Assembly (NCBI RefSeq): GCF_904849725.1
Contig: NC_058521.1
Location: 344,828,638-344,892,637, forward strand
Length of the DNA stretch: 64,000 nt
Direction of reading: 5' to 3'
Origin: Hordeum vulgare subsp. vulgare
Lineage: Eukaryota; Streptophyta; Magnoliopsida; Poales; Poaceae
Position 1 is the first letter of the stretch. The number at the start of each line of letters is the position of its first letter. Below are positions 54,506 through 64,000 of the stretch, in pieces. The translations under genes and the position numbers were made by a program. The notes beneath the pieces were generated by a model, which saw only the letters and a program-made list of their open reading frames with translations, was not told the DNA's origin and did no database searches.

Positions 54506-54760
54506 TCCCCCTCTTCTTGAGACGAGGCTTGACCCCAAGCCTCAGCATGTGGGAACCGAACGACGAGGCTAGCCTTGTCCTCCCAGGTAGTTCCCAGAAC
54601 TTCGGAATTGGACCATTTAACCTTTACTTGTTCGCAGACTCCTCCATTCTTGTTGCGCCAGCGATTATGTAGAACTGCCACTAGAATAGCGAGATCATCA
54701 GTAGAATGTGGTAGATGAGTTTCAGCCATCGTACCAGGAGTGAGTGCCTGCCGCAGTAGT
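54506..54760 (-). pseudogene. Chromovirus pol C-terminal end with chromodomain
   Basis: Minus strand from about 54,700: ILVAVLHNRWRNKNGGVCEQ, KVKWSNSEVLGTTWEDKASL and VVRFPHAEAWGQ, followed by a QEEGDVS stretch. This is the chromodomain end of a plant Ty3/Gypsy integrase (the usual pattern is VKWS..P...ATWED...L...FP...AWGQ). The module directs integration to chromatin. The rest of pol has been separated by the insertion of the TGTCACACCC element at 54,761. Confidence 0.75.
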
Positions 54761-57700
54761 GTCACACCCTGTGTTTGTACCACCTTGACACTACTGATTT
54801 TCTTTTTCAAAAATTTGAAGTCCATTAAAACGGTTGAAGTGAGTGCTACGATTGTCTTGATTGCCATTGCTTGTATGTTTGCTTGTGAGTAGCACAGCAA
54901 CACAACTTTTTCTCTGAGGACTTGCACCTTGACTCCAAACCCCTGCCTAATGATCATGCCATGGGTATAACACAAGAAACCAATTTTTATAAAATATTAA
55001 TCCAACAAAAACCCTTTTCTTATTTTTAATTTCCAAAACCCTTGGATTGGGATTTGTTCTACAAGTCCCTGATGTAAGGGAAATATTTGGCCCCAAAGGT
55101 TTTCTCTTGTTTCTATTATCTTCTAAAAACCCTATTGTAATTATTTTAAAAGCTATTTTCCTATATTACTTAAGTGACTGTTTCTGAGGCCAGAAATTGT
55201 ATTTCATAGGGGAAATTTATTTTTCTACCTTCAAAAATTCTGACAATAATTAGGGAAACTCAGAGGACATATATTTTCCATATATGTGAGTTTCAACCCA
55301 TGGTCATGTTGAAAATATCGGGAAAATCCCTTGAAAACCATTTCTCTCTATTCTGATCTTTTGAAATATCTCAAACGAAAATATTCTCAATAAATTCCAA
55401 GAAACTTCCAGCGGGTCCCACATATTATATGTGCTGACAATACCAAGTTTCATCCCCATCCAAGATCGTTTGATTCACCTAATAATCTAGAAAACCTTTT
55501 TGTCCAGAGCCAAGTTGGAAGAACTCTACATTGCCAAGTTTGTCCATTTGATCTCAAACTTTGCAGGAGTGTTCAAAACCCGAAATGAGGAGTGCATACC
55601 ATATTTTGCATTTACGGTTGTTGATTTGGTCAAACTTGCCCACGTAATTGTAATTCTGCCCATTTTTGGGTTTTCCCAAGTCTACATTGTCAGACTAGAT
55701 CAAGTGAGCTCAAACTTGGTAAACCATGTTATTTCTATCCCTCATCCAGCCATGTTAAGTTTCACTACATTTGGAGAAGATTAACTTCTGCAAACAAGCC
55801 ACAAACACCCCATCCACCCCACTCCTTCACTCCTAATATCTATCAGAGGTTGACTGTGTAGCCCCACACCTGCAGCCAAGGGATTCAGCTCCAGTTCAAA
55901 GGGAGCAGGACAAAACCTTCAATTTACACTTTGAATTCACTCTTGCAGCACCTGTTGTTCACTCTATCTTTGACCAACACTATTCCCCTCAGCGCATAAG
56001 CCTCCTGAGAGCATCTCCCTAACCTCCAGGTGCTACCAGACACACCCTAGACAAGCCAGACCACGCCAGCATGCCATGGAATACCAAAACAGTGCTCTGC
56101 ACATGCCACAGAGTGCACCTGCATCAAGGGAGGCCAGCCCCGGCCAGGCTTCACCCCCACAACCTGTCCAAAAGCTTCTGAATAACCGGTCGGCTCCAGT
56201 GCGGCACACGGCCCTCCTTTCTCCCTTTTATCCTACCCTGGCGACGCATCCCCGCGCACACCCGAGTCCGTCAGGAGGAGCTTTCCACTGCGACACGTCA
56301 AAGGCACGGCCCGCTCCTATCTGACCCATTCACCTCGCATAGGCAGCGCCCACGAAGACCCCAGACACGCCCTTGGACCCTCTCTCCCTTTCTAGCTATT
56401 GTTGCAAGCTCACCGGCTAACCACCACTCGGTGGACTATGGCGCCCCTATAAATAGGCCTCCCCGGCTCCTCTACGACCCCCTTCGACCTCACCCACACC
56501 TTCAATTGCCTCCCCGAGCCCCCAATCGAGCTATCAGAGCACCAGTGCTCGAGATCAACCGAGGCACCGCTCCGTCGGAGCTCAGTCGATCTCGGGACAC
56601 AGGCCCGCTCCGGTGCTCATTTGGCCCCCATCCTGACCGCAGTAGTTTGCTTCTTAACCTCCGCCTCTCCCCCCATCGTTTCCCCTCTCTGGGCATCGTC
56701 GCCATCCACCTCCCGAAAGCTTCCGTCGTGGCCAGGTCATCGCTAGCGACTCCAGCCACCTCAGCCTCCCCTTCGACCACCACCGGAAAAGCAGGAGTGC
56801 AAGGAATCAATTCCTGCACTTGCCCTTCCTCGCCGTCGCCTGTGCTGCCGCCAGTGAGCTCTCCCTTGTCTCTGTCTTGAGGTAGAAGACGACCTAACAG
56901 GGGTGCCCCAATTATCAGTGTCTGTCTCTCCCTCTCCTCCCCCTCCCAGTCATTGGATGCAGGGCCCCGCGCGTCAGGTTCAAACCTCACGACATGTGTA
57001 CACCTGGGTTGGTTGGCTGGCTCGCTAGTTGGGCCAGCCCGGCTGCTGGCTGGCTCTAGCGTCGCCATTGGGCCTTTTTCATTTTCTTTTTCCTTTTCTA
57101 GATTTTATTTACATAAAGTCCACAAGGTTATAGATGCATCCATTTCAAAAAAAAATCCACCATAATTCTTGTTTAAATGTGAGGAATTTAATAAAACTAT
57201 CTCTGTAATTTTTATAGAAACTTTTGCATATAGGTTTCTTTTAAAACCTAGAATAAAGATATTTCAGCCTCTGTTAAAAGGGTTTGAAAAATCTTTTTCA
57301 CTCCAAAATCACAAACAATTATTTTTATAAATGAAATTGGTATTTTACAGAATAGGGTAACATTTTAGAATTGAATTGTGTGCCTTGTTTTTGATGTGAT
57401 TCTTATTATTTTGTATTGTTATCGCGATGATAGATCACGTGATTGGCATAGGACTTGGACCCGAAGACCTCGAAAACCCAGGAGCCTTTGCTGACCAAGG
57501 CAAGCAGCCCTTGGACCATGCGTGAGAAAAATATTATTTATGCGTGCCATGTTTAACATTTCATTCTAATACTTGTGGTCATGGTGGACTCGGTAAACCC
57601 CTCGGTAGGGTGTTCCTGATGGTTCTTCGATAATACTTGCATGAGAGCATGACACTACCATCTATGATGGTTACGCTCATAAAAGTTGGTAGGTTAACAA

Positions 57701-59020
57701 GTAGTTCCCCATCATGCATATGGTGAGCTTATTCATAGTGACGGTAAAATGGACATAATTACAAAGGTTTTTCGAAAACCCAGTCGGGCTCCACTGATGC
57801 CCAGGGGGGAAGGTGTTGAGATGGACAAACACTTGAGAATGAAGTGGCGTACCAAAAAAGGTTTTGTGTGTGTGGTTTCGGAAACGGGATTAGATTTAAG
57901 ATTTGTCGACCGTCCCAACCTTACATGTCCGACCATGATACCCCTTATGGGACGAGGCTTTGTTGATTACTCTGGTCGGTGCTAGCAAAGATTCCACATT
58001 ACTAGTGACGGGACTGACATGGTTACTCGTGGGATGGGGTCGTGCGAGGTAGGACAACTATGTAGTTTTTACAGGTTCTGGGCACACCGTTGGTCCGTGC
58101 ATGGATGATACGATCTAGAGCAAGGCTCGTAAGATGTACATCATGCGGGATGGGTACCAATCACGTGGACTGTTTGTCTAGTAACATAAGGGGAAAGGCA
58201 TTGATCGTGTACTAACCTCGGGTATGACAAATACCGCGAGCCGTGGATGACATGGGAATTTCCCGAATCTCGTGGGTACAGCGTGCAACCTCTACAAAGG
58301 GTAGAACTATTCCAATAGTCGTGTCCACGGTCAAGGACAGTTGGGTGGTGTTGCTTAAATTACGTCTAGTGGTTTCCCATAAACCAAGTGTGCGTGTTGT
58401 GACAAAGGTGTATATGAGGAAGTGGTTACTTGAGCCAGGTCGGGTGACTTGGCATGGTGGGTGAACATGAGGTGGTCAGCCCTTGGAATAAATGCTGCCA
58501 TTTACCTTATGATGCATGACCATACAAGCACTTGACCATGTTACTGTATTTAGAGAGAAACTTGCTTTCCGCAAAAAATGTATCCTATAATTATATCATG
58601 CTTCACTTTGCATTGTCCGCATCATGGGTTGCTTGCGAGTACAATCAATGTACTCATTGGTCTGCCACTGGTTATTTAATTGGCCAGGCATGGAAGAATC
58701 GGAGTACGGAGAAGAGACCGTCGTTGAGATGGACACACGATCTAGGACGCTTGCCAGTCAGAATGCATGTAGGTTAAGGAAGTTGGCATGGGTTCAAATT
58801 ATCCTCCAAGTTATCCGCAAACTAGTAGTATGTTGGTCTGTTGGCTTGCTAAGCCTTATTTATGTAATGACTTGGTTATACTGGCCCTATCTATATCAAA
58901 CGTTGTTTGTGGATGTAAGACTCTTGTTATTCAGTATTTGTGTGTTCGGTGAGCATTGATCTCTGGGATCACTATACACATGCATTCGGCGATCTCGACC
59001 TACAAGTAGGGGTCCCCACA
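54761..59020 (+). repeat. 5' LTR (4.26 kb) of a Tekay-like chromovirus
   Basis: Starts TGTCACACCC and ends GGTCCCCACA directly before a tRNA-Met type primer site. A TATA box CCTATAAATAGGCC at about 56,449 marks the promoter. No coding sequence is convincing; the 56,431-57,068 frames are GC-rich leader sequence. The long LTR fits the Tekay/Del group of chromoviruses. Confidence 0.85.
56447..56460 (+). promoter_or_regulatory. TATA box of the chromovirus LTR
   Basis: CCCTATAAATAGGC, followed by a C-rich stretch, a common LTR promoter arrangement in grasses. Confidence 0.55.
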
Positions 59021-59024
59021 GAGC

Positions 59025-59037
59025 TGGTATCAGAGCC
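59025..59037 (+). promoter_or_regulatory. Primer binding site (tRNA-Met) of the chromovirus
   Basis: TGGTATCAGAGCC four bases after the LTR. Confidence 0.85.
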
Positions 59038-59184
59038 ATCCCGACTGTAGGAGGCCTTAGGTAGCATGGACGTCAGACGGGACGAATAACACACCTAGTC
59101 AATGCACTTAGGGATTTATACACCCTTACCACTTTCCTATACCATTCATATCCGTTTACTAACACATCTCCCAAAACCTTCTAG

Positions 59185-59955
59185 ATGGCCGTCATACCCG
59201 AGACCCTCATGGTGTCCGGCTTTCCCCTACTCCTAGAGGACAGCCTGGAGAAGTGCCGACTGCGTCGATCACCAGTTTACGTCTACCACGAGCACAGGGT
59301 CAATGCCACCACAAAGGAGTGCCATGTGGATGTGGTCGCGAAGGCAAATGACTCCCTGACCAGTTGGTTCTTTGAAGGGCCACAAATGGAGACTCTGGCA
59401 GTGGCGGTTGAGATGGCAGCGTGACAAGCACTCATCCACCTTCGCGACATCATCCCTGAGAGGGATGATGAAACGGCTACCTGTCACTTGCCTTTTGTTA
59501 AGGACGAGGTTGGCGGGAGTAGGACATTGACCCCATCCCCAGAGGAAGGATCACCACTTAGGTTCTAGACCTATTTCAGCCTCTCTGCCAATAGCCTGGC
59601 TCATAACATGATCAAAGAGTCAGTGAAGCTCCGCCAAGAACTCCATCATATCCGCGAACTACTCCGCCAAACAAAGGCGAAGACGAGTAGGATCAAGAAG
59701 GATGGAGCACCTGAAGGACAGCCTACTGTCACATAGAGAGGAGGAGTACCACCGCTTAAGGTCACCCCCATTCAGAGTCGTTGCATGATTGCCCAGGAAT
59801 ATAGGGATCTATATACCGTTCCACCGATGAAGCGTCGTCGGGATGAACTTTCTCGTTCCCCCACACCCTTAACAGGAGATGATGCCCGCACAGATGATGA
59901 CCAGGAGGAAGACCCAGAGGAGCGCAACTTCGAGACACAGCACTCCGCTACTTAA
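59185..59955 (+). pseudogene. Pre-gag ORF of the chromovirus, unknown function
   Basis: ATG at 59,185 (MAVIPETLMVSGFPLLLEDS) opens 79 codons. After a TGA at 59,422 the same frame goes on with HLRDIIPERDD, FSLSANSLAHNMIKESVKLR, QELHHIRELLRQTKAK and TPIQSRCMIAQEYRDLYTVP, followed by PMKRRRDE and an acidic C-terminus. There are two further stops. I recall similar leader ORFs in Triticeae chromoviruses but know no role. No enzyme motif or zinc knuckle is present; the central part could form a coiled coil. Confidence 0.5.
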
Positions 59956-60261
59956 GTCCTAGGACCCTAGAGTAGGGACGGTTAGGAATTCCCATGTGAA
60001 GTCAAGTCTGTGCGATCGTTAAAATGAAACCAAACGTGAGTGCTTGTTGTATGCTTTCTGTTTGTGTCGTGATGCGAGCCGTGCTTTGCCTTAGGCAGCA
60101 TGTAAGAAGCTACATCACCTACCTTACTTAATGAAGTTGCATTGGGTCCTTCGACACTTTTCTTTGACACACTTGCTCCATATAGGCGCGTTTGTCCCTT
60201 AGGCTGCTCACTCGTCCATTCAAATATATTAACTTGGCTGCTCCAAACAGGATGGTGACTC

Positions 60262-60266
60262 CTACC
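60262..60266. repeat. Target site duplication of the solo LTR (left)
   Basis: CTACC here and at 61,925-61,929. Confidence 0.85.
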
Positions 60267-61924
60267 TGATACGTCCCAAACGTATCTATAATTTCTCGTT
60301 GGTCCATGATCTTTTGGGTGACATTTTTATATATTTTGCTACACTTTTAAATCATTTTACACATATTTGGACTAACCTACTAACTTAGTGCACTCGGTGC
60401 TAGTTTCTGTCTGCTGATGTCTATTTTGCAGGGGCTTTTACCCAATTTTCCGAAGCCTAAAAATCCAGAAAAAATATATAAAAAAATCGGCGAAACAGAA
60501 GCTTCCGGATCACCGAAGGAGGGTCAGAGGGGGCCAGCAGCCTCCCATGCGGCCTGCTGGCGTGGCCAGGCCCGAGGCCGCACCAGGAGGTCGCCTGGGT
60601 GGGTCCTACCTCCTCATGTGCCCTCCTTTGGCCTATATTTAAAGTCTCGAGAGGACACCTTCGCAGACTTTCTGGAATCGAGATTTTCTCCATCGTTCCG
60701 CCGCTGTAGCGCTTCCGAGATCGGGAGCGTCAGGAGACCTCTTCCTGGCACCCTGTCGGAGGGAGGATTGACCTCCGGGAGCTTCTCCAGTGCCACGGAC
60801 GCTTCCCAGACATGCCGTGAGTAGTCCTCCTTGGACCATGAGTCCATGACCAGTAGCTATGTGATGTCTTCTCTCCAATCTTGTGCTTCAATGGTTAGTC
60901 CTTTTGAGCTGCCCTACATGATCAAGGCATCTATGTAATTCTCTTGCTATTGCTATGCTCGGTTTGTTGGGATCCGATGGATTATGAGATTATGTTTAGA
61001 TTGTTATGAGTTATATATTTGATTATCCTTTTGTATTATGTTCCTTAGTGATTCTTGCATGTTCTCCATTGCTATTTATTGCTTTGGCCAAGTAGTACAT
61101 TGTAACTCCAAGAGGGAGCGTTATGCATGATTGTGGGTTCATGCCCCTCGATGTCTAGCTTGACTGACAGAAACATGAGACTAGGGGATGTGCTTGTTGC
61201 CACCAGGGAGAAAACAACGGTGCTTGTGACCATGGTTGCAAGGATTGTTTACCTTACACATAGTTCGTTAATGCAGTTGTCCGTTCCTTTGAGTTTACAC
61301 TTTGGGTGGGGCTCGCAACTTAATACCGGAGAGATGTTCTGGATAGATATCTCAAGGTGGATGATTAGTAAGTAGATGCTAATGAATAAACGTTCTACTT
61401 GTCTTGGTGTACTGCCCATTACTATTGAACCTCTAACTATCAAGGAACATAATTAGCATTGCGGTGCGATCATAATTCTGTCAATTGCCCAACTGAGGTT
61501 TTTTTTACCCTAGCATAGTTGTTTATCATCTTTTGGGAGAGAGACATCAGTAGTAAACATCATGTGACTCCGGTCCATATCACCATCATTGTTTACACCT
61601 CCATCATTTACCGCTTTCATTTACTTTTCCGTTGCAATCACTATTACCTTCCCGCTTGTGTTTTGATCCTTTGCAATCTATAATGCCGGGGAGATTGACA
61701 ACCTCTATGTACTCGTTGGGAGAAAAGTGATTTGTTGTTTGTGCAGGTCCACGTCTTCTGCTAGCGCCAGGGTGGAAGACACCTACTTGTTGAGCCTAGG
61801 AGTCCTCCTGGTTCGATAAACCATACAGTCTGCGTGTGAGGGAAATTTGCTGCTGACTACATCTCCACCTTCCACTTGGGGTAACCAACGAGGGGCGAGA
61901 AGTATATCTATCAACTCATCATCA
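60267..61924 (+). repeat. Solo LTR of an Athila-type (Sabrina/WHAM-like) element
   Basis: Starts TGATACGTCCCAAACGTATC and ends in ..ACTCATCATCA, flanked by CTACC duplications, with no internal region. It has TATA-like CCTATATTTAAAG (about 60,632) and a CCTGGTTCGATAAACC block near the end, which I associate with Sabrina-like LTRs. Homologous recombination between two LTRs of one element is the usual origin. Confidence 0.88.
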
Positions 61925-61969
61925 CTACCCCGCCAGTACCTTTGACCACCCCAACACTCGTGACTCTAG

Positions 61970-62553
61970 CCAGCAGCCAGGAGCCGGTGAGACAACTCAA
62001 GCTGGAGCTCACAAGGAGCAGCCACATGGAAAAATTCCCCCACCACCACCTCCTCCGAAGAACCTGACCATGGCTCAGTTCCTTCAACCTCTCTGGGAGG
62101 AACGTCAAGCCAACAACGTTGTTATGAGCAGATGGCACAGGTCCTGGTGAACAACCCGCAGCAGGCCTGGAACGGCAATGGTCGCTCCACTCTGTCGGAT
62201 TTCAGGAGGACTACACCCTCGATTTTCACTGAGATAACTGAGCCTCTGGATGCCGATGACTCGATCTGCACCATCGAGGATCTCCTCGCTCTAGTCAACT
62301 GCACCAATGACTGTGAGAAGGTCCTGTATGTGTCTCAATGTCTCGGGGGCACCGCCAGGGCTTGGTGGGATGAATTCAAGATCATGCAGGGTGTGCGTGT
62401 TATCGCCTGGACTACCTTCAAGGAAAGATTCTGTGCTGCCCACATCCCCCTGGGATGATGTCTATCAAGAAGTGGGAGTTCCGAGCAGTGAAGCAAAGCA
62501 ATGGCTCAGTCAAGGAATTACCTGTAGAAGTTTAAGCTCTTATCGAGGTATGC
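61970..62553 (+). pseudogene. Chromovirus gag, cut by the next LTR element
   Basis: A proline-rich linker (KIPPPPPPPKNLTMAQFLQ) is followed, after a frameshift near 62,130, by TLSDFRRTTPSIFTEITEPL, DDSICTIEDLLALVNCTNDC, EKVLYVSQCLGGTARAWWDE and RVIAWTTFKERFCAAHIPLG, the Retrotrans_gag capsid domain. A TGA at 62,456 interrupts it. KKWEFRAVKQ and KFKLLSRYA follow in another frame up to the LTR start at 62,554. The zinc knuckle expected further on has been separated. Confidence 0.82.
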
Positions 62554-64000
62554 TGTGACAGCCCGATGCCGACGTTCCAGAAGATTCCCCTTCTATTCCG
62601 TTTTTGTCGTGTGTCTATTTTCTTTTGTCGCATCATCATCGCATCATGCGCATCATGTGCATTGCATCGGCATCTCCATTGCCGCTAGTTTTCAAACTTG
62701 CATCCATTTTTAGTTGCCGGATCTCGCCGTTGTCCGTTCTGAGCCCGACCGCACACGCACGTGCCCGCAGCACCGTCGGAACCCTGTTTTAAAAGTGTGC
62801 GTAAAACTTTCTCTGATCGAGGTGAAACTTGGCACGCGGTCGTGATTAGTTATAGCTAGGCCGCTTGTCGAATTTCGTCGTGATCGGAGTTTGTCTGGTA
62901 CCCGAACGGTCGACCGTAGCGGCACCGTATTCGGTCTACCGTCGGACGTCTGTCGGTGTTTTAAAAATCGTGTTGCCGCGCCGCGCTATTTCCCTCTCAC
63001 CTCCGTCTAGCCACTCTACACAGCCCACCTAGCCATTCCACGTCCGTGGCCGTCCGATTGCGATCCCGTGGTCGAAAACTAATACGAATTCGGATAACCC
63101 TAGCCCGTTTTCTATAAATAGGCACCAAACCCTAGGTCTTCCTCGTTTTCTGCACCACCAACCCCACCCAGCCACTCTCACCTCCTCTCAACTCCCACCA
63201 GCCGCCGCTAGGGCCCGCCGCGGCCCGGTTCAGGCCCTCCTGGCCCGAACTCCCATCGCCCGTTCTGCTCCTCGCCCAGAGCCTCCGTCCGACCTCTGCC
63301 CAGGCCGACCTCGAGCAGCCGCCGCCGACCGCCGTTGGTCCCTCGCCGGATGTGGCCAGCGCGGGCCCCGCCAAACCCGGCCATGCCGCCATCTCGCCGC
63401 CCCTCGTTCCTCGCGAGTCCCCGGTCGTCTCCTGCCGCATCTTGCAGGCAGCAGGAGCCCAACCTCCAGGAAGCGCCGCCGCACTAGCCTCCCGCCGCCG
63501 TGTCCGTTTGGTGCCGCCGTTGTGTGGATCCGGAGCCCAGAGGCCGGATCTTTCCTATCCCGGTTGAGGCAAGATCGCCGGAGCGCGAGCGCCCGCCGTT
63601 GACTCCCGCCGCCGCCTCCCTCTGCTCGGGACAGGAGGACGACACGAGCCCGAGGAGCGCCTCACTCCCGCTCGCCAGGGTGCGTGGGCCACGCAAGGCC
63701 CAGCAACAGCGACCCCGAGCCGGCCTCCTCCTCTTCCCCATGGGCCGCGCCGCCCCAGGCCACCTCTTCTCCTCCCGGCCTTCTCCAGCTGCCTCCCCCA
63801 GGCCGCCTCTTCCTCCAACCGGGCCAGGCCCATAAAGTGAGTAGCCCCCCTGCTAGCTATTCCCCACCCCTGGCGATGCATAGCAACTCGCGACCCGTGT
63901 AGCCGAGTAGTATTAGGAGTCTTGGCGCATATAAGTATTTTAGGAATTTCTCTGGGATTTAGTTATTTTTAGAAAAAATGCTATAATTTAAAACGCTCGT
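62554..64000 (+). repeat. LTR of a further retrotransposon, 5' part, continues past window
   Basis: Starts TGTGACAGCCCGATGCCGAC directly within the gag frame, so this is a clean insertion; TATGC (62,549-62,553) is the presumed target duplication. A TATA box CTATAAATAGGC at 63,112-63,123 is followed by a GC-rich leader in which proline- and arginine-rich frames on both strands are not credible genes. The family is not named. Confidence 0.75.

Larger units (their letters stand above)
54761..64000 (+). mobile_element. Tekay-like chromovirus, 5' part, with two nested insertions; continues past window
   Basis: Order: long LTR, primer site, a pre-gag ORF, solo LTR of another element, gag, then a second LTR element at 62,554 that runs out of the window. 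The possible left target duplication is AGTAG (54,756-54,760); its partner is outside. Confidence 0.75.

Noticed and set aside
63132..63902. GC-rich frames on both strands near the right edge
   Set aside because: They lie in an LTR leader just after a TATA box, overlap on both strands and match no domain.

Overview
This is a transposon-dense stretch of a grass nuclear genome, most likely Triticeae (wheat, barley, rye, Aegilops). The reasons are two Stowaway-type MITE termini (CTCCCTCYGT), Athila-type LTRs beginning TGATACGTCC with a tRNA-Asp primer site (the lineage of RLG_Sabrina/WHAM), very long chromovirus LTRs beginning TGTCACACCC, large CACTA elements, and a plant F-box/LRR/FBD gene relic. 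I find no intact host gene, no rRNA or tRNA gene, no CRISPR array and no viral genome. All family names come from recognised motifs, not from a search.

Layout. 1-13.3 kb: decayed LTR material, a Copia remnant (6.76-8.75 kb), a possible Harbinger remnant and two MITEs. 13.59-14.16 kb: 5' part of an F-box pseudogene. 14,162-36,285: an Athila-lineage Ty3/Gypsy element with both LTRs and a CCTAG target duplication, inserted inside that pseudogene. Its RT domain is split by an 11.8-kb CACTA transposon (17,962-29,784; ATG target duplication) that carries both transposon genes on the minus strand. 36,286-37,150: the F-box pseudogene resumes. 37,250-51,173: a minus-strand SIRE/Maximus-like Ty1/Copia element with a truncated 3' LTR. 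Its gag is split by a second, deleted CACTA element of the same family (44,509-49,446; ATT duplication). 51.2-54.76 kb: remnants of two minus-strand Gypsy elements (Tat-like RT/RNase H; chromodomain plus LTR). 54,761 to the window end: a Tekay-like chromovirus with a 4.26-kb 5' LTR. Its internal region is interrupted by an Athila-like solo LTR (60,267-61,924; CTACC duplication) and by another LTR element starting at 62,554.

Order of events read from the sequence: F-box gene, then Athila, then CACTA-1; Copia, then CACTA-2; chromovirus, then solo LTR and the 62,554 element. The two CACTA elements share termini, subterminal TTTGCCGTC repeats, GAA-rich arrays and transposase sequence. CACTA-1 is nearly complete but its genes carry several in-frame TAG codons. 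CACTA-2 keeps only the first ~370 bases of the transposase gene, so it could only move with help from elsewhere.

The most unusual signal is a ~210-base foldback (27,750-27,959) inside a putative 552-base leader intron of the CACTA-1 transposase gene. The whole intron-like segment is absent from CACTA-2. It resembles a plant MIRNA-type or hairpin-siRNA precursor.
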